The position numbers and the translations under genes were made by a program. This document shows, one piece after another, positions 62,585 through 64,000 of a stretch of DNA of 64,000 nucleotides. Each line of letters begins with the position of its first letter. Position 1 is the stretch's first letter. The notes under the pieces are model-generated. The model saw nothing but the letters and a program-made list of their open reading frames with translations. It searched no databases and was not told the origin of the DNA. The DNA lies in assembly GCF_004364975.1 (NCBI RefSeq), contig NZ_SOBW01000008.1:990610-1054609 (forward strand), given 5' to 3'. The DNA is from Gelidibacter sediminis (GTDB lineage: Bacteria; Bacteroidota; Bacteroidia; Flavobacteriales; Flavobacteriaceae).

Positions 62585-63255
62585 TGCACTATTTATTACC
62601 CATTTTTGCTGTTGTTTTCGGGGTTTTTTTAGTCTTAATATTTAAGCATAAAAAATCCAATTACACAAAATTACTGTTATCATTTAGTGGCGCATTTTTA
62701 CTAGCATTGACACTTTTTGATTTGCTTCCAGAAGTTTATGAACATTTGGATGCAAAAAAAACGGGACTGTTTATCATGTTCGGTATCCTGATTCAAATTT
62801 TGTTGGAATTTTTCTCTAAAGGGGCAGAACATGGTCATCTCCATGTACATGAAGGCGACACGGCATTCCCTTGGGTTTTATTTATCAGCTTGAGCATTCA
62901 TAGTTTTCTAGAAGGTTTTCCAATACATCAACACAATGACATGGTGTATGGTGTACTTATTCATAAAATTCCAATTGCGGCCTTAATAACTACTTATCTG
63001 GTACATTCCAAATTCACAAAACTACAAATTGTTGGGTTTTTAGTAGTCTTTACAGCAATGACGCCTATTGGAACACTAATATCCAATACCGTGACATTAG
63101 TTGAAGACTATGTATTTTATATTAATGCCATCGTCATTGGAATTTTCTTTCATATTTCAACCGTTATTTTATTCGAAAGCAGTGAGGGTCACAAATTTAA
63201 TCTTTCAAAACTTGTCGTTATCGTGCTTGGAATTTTGGTAGCGTATCTAATTTAA
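62581..63255 (+). CDS. ZIP family metal transporter
   Basis: The 224-residue membrane protein has about seven helices. The metal-binding helices carry HSFLEGFPIHQH and LIHKIPIAALIT, the paired H-E and H-P motifs of ZIP proteins, and a cytosolic histidine-rich loop EHGHLHVHEG (about 79-88) that likely binds zinc. ZIP carriers bring Zn or other divalent cations into the cytosol. Its ATG overlaps the methyltransferase stop by 4 bp, so it is co-translated with an apparently unrelated enzyme. Confidence 0.9.
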   Translation: MMHYLLPIFAVVFGVFLVLIFKHKKSNYTKLLLSFSGAFLLALTLFDLLPEVYEHLDAKKTGLFIMFGILIQILLEFFSKGAEHGHLHVHEGDTAFPWVLFISLSIHSFLEGFPIHQHNDMVYGVLIHKIPIAALITTYLVHSKFTKLQIVGFLVVFTAMTPIGTLISNTVTLVEDYVFYINAIVIGIFFHISTVILFESSEGHKFNLSKLVVIVLGILVAYLI

Positions 63256-63260
63256 GATTT

Positions 63261-63325
63261 AGGTTTGAGGTCTGAGGTTTGAGGTTTGAGGTCTGAGGTT
63301 TGAGGTTTGAGGTTTGAGGTTTGAG
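63261..63325 (+). repeat. 7-bp tandem repeat after the ZIP gene
   Basis: Nine copies of AGGTTTG (two as AGGTCTG) plus two bases, starting 5 bp after the stop codon. It lies outside any coding frame. Confidence 0.9.
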
Positions 63326-63357
63326 AGTAGAGAAAATATAATTTATATTTAAAAAGA

Positions 63358-63375
63358 TTCCCGCTTTCGCGAGAA
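63358..63375. repeat. REP-like palindrome
   Basis: TTCCCGCTTTCGCGAGAA folds into a 7-bp stem with one mismatch around a short loop. I recall similar TTCCCGCTTTCGCGGGAA elements scattered between genes in Flavobacteriaceae genomes. Confidence 0.55.
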
Positions 63376-63380
63376 ATAGC

Positions 63381-63809
63381 ATGTTTAGTAAGGAAGATTC
63401 GAGAAAATTAAGAGAAGAGTTCTGGATCAGTTTCGGGAAATCATTTCCTAGAAAATGGATTCTTTATGACACGAAATTAAAAGGCTTTGCATTCAAGTTT
63501 CATTTTGATACCAAATCCGCCATGGTCACTTTAGACCTTGAAGACGATTTGGAAAATCGAATAAAGTATTGGGATAAATTACAATCTTTAAAAGCTATTT
63601 TAACTGATGAATTTCTCCCCGAAGCACTTTTTGAAGAAACTTATTTTTTAGATAACGGTAAAGAAATTTCCAGAATCTACATTCCACTTGACGAGAAAGT
63701 CTCCATCCACAATAAAAACAGTTGGCGAACTGTCATGGAATTTTTTGTCGAAAAAATGACACTTTTTGAAAGCTTTTTCGAAGATTACAAGGATTTTATT
63801 GACTCCTAA
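63381..63809 (+). CDS. DUF4268-like protein
   Basis: The 142-residue cytosolic protein opens SKEDSRKLREEFWISFGKSF and contains LKGFAFKFHFDTKSAMVTLDLE and a C-terminal RTVMEFFVEKMTLFESFFEDY (described in part), matching DUF4268, an endonuclease-like-fold domain of unknown role. No partner restriction genes are nearby. It is preceded by a tandem repeat and a REP-like palindrome and followed by more short repeats, so it seems to be a single-gene unit. Confidence 0.8.
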   Translation: MFSKEDSRKLREEFWISFGKSFPRKWILYDTKLKGFAFKFHFDTKSAMVTLDLEDDLENRIKYWDKLQSLKAILTDEFLPEALFEETYFLDNGKEISRIYIPLDEKVSIHNKNSWRTVMEFFVEKMTLFESFFEDYKDFIDS

Positions 63810-63818
63810 TAGTTAGCC

Positions 63819-63917
63819 GTCTTCAGTTGGCAGTCTTCAGTACACAGTATCGAGTATTAAGTATTAAGATTTAGCTTCATAGAAAGCTTATGTCTGAAAA
63901 CTACCAACTGAAGACTG
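63819..63917. repeat. Inverted and direct word repeats after the DUF4268 gene
   Basis: GTCTTCAGTTGG (63819-63830) is the exact reverse complement of 63904-63915. CAGTCTTCAGT (63831-63841) is the reverse complement of 63907-63917. Words such as GTATTAAGTATTAAG lie in between. No ORF. Confidence 0.75.
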
Positions 63918-64000
63918 AAAACCATCATCCAAACCTTGCTCCTTTCCTCAAATTGTCAGATATTGTTAGCTGAGCAAAAAAATTGAATTGCCACAAAAAC

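Noticed and set aside
63261-63325. 7-bp tandem repeat as a CRISPR or origin iteron array
   Set aside because: No spacers, too short a unit, and no replication initiator gene or DnaA boxes nearby.
1-64000. tRNA, rRNA, tmRNA or RNase P RNA genes
   Set aside because: I read the intergenic stretches and saw no cloverleaf with TTC-arm signature or known conserved cores; a dedicated search program was not run.

Overview
The window looks like a chromosomal segment of a marine-type member of the Flavobacteriaceae (phylum Bacteroidota). Signs seen in the sequence are AT-rich DNA, TAnnTTTG promoter boxes in place of E. coli-type -10 boxes, almost no Shine-Dalgarno sequences, and family-typical genes: porQ, a PorP/SprF protein, a type B T9SS sorting domain, a TonB receptor with a carboxypeptidase-like front domain, PorT-type barrels and CCC-motif/DUF2752 membrane proteins. 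I found no rRNA, tRNA, CRISPR array, prophage or insertion sequence. Most of the window is core genome.

Layout. 0-5 kb: a cut-off gene, miaE, a barrel protein, then ppx, ppk and sixA (polyphosphate and phosphohistidine metabolism). 5.6-15 kb: a probable surface-adhesin operon made of a 2158-residue repeat protein, its PorP/SprF partner and an OmpA/PD40 protein, closed by a strong terminator. 15-20 kb: a CAP lipoprotein, a structured non-coding stretch, pdxH, and a minus-strand run pyrR-pyrB-(STAS-like)-rnz. 20-27 kb: rpsA, a LysM protein, porQ-cmk and lon. 27-30 kb: a sigma factor, a probable membrane anti-sigma factor and a secreted repeat protein. 30-37 kb: an MFS permease, an M48 lipoprotein, a GH31 alpha-glucosidase and glgB. 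37-46 kb: msrB, a DinB-like protein, lpdA, aroQ, two barrels, xerD, an orphan PAS histidine kinase, and rny. 46 kb: a 160-nt rod-shaped RNA between rny and zapA that I call a 6S-like RNA, then zapA and a coiled-coil gene. 47-57 kb: an M23 peptidase coupled to a TonB receptor, a cysteine desulfurase, a calcium-repeat lipoprotein, an Smr protein, small membrane proteins and rocD. 57-64 kb: rlmD with two small envelope genes, a DinB-like gene, two divergent methyltransferases, a ZIP transporter and a DUF4268 gene.

How parts work together. The adhesin, SprF-like and OmpA genes are spaced 5-10 bp apart and match the arrangement in which a type B-sorted protein is exported by the type IX system with a dedicated PorP/SprF partner; porQ, another type IX component, lies 9 kb away. 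The sigma factor, anti-sigma candidate and ladder protein form a compact regulatory operon. Polyphosphate synthesis and degradation genes are side by side.

The most interesting points are the two separately homogenised 237-bp repeat arrays in the adhesin, the 18-residue DY ladder protein of the sigma operon, the 6S-like RNA, a cluster of inverted repeats at 15.74-15.89 kb, promoter boxes so close to start codons that leaderless mRNAs are likely, and the lysine-rich tail on the glycogen branching enzyme.
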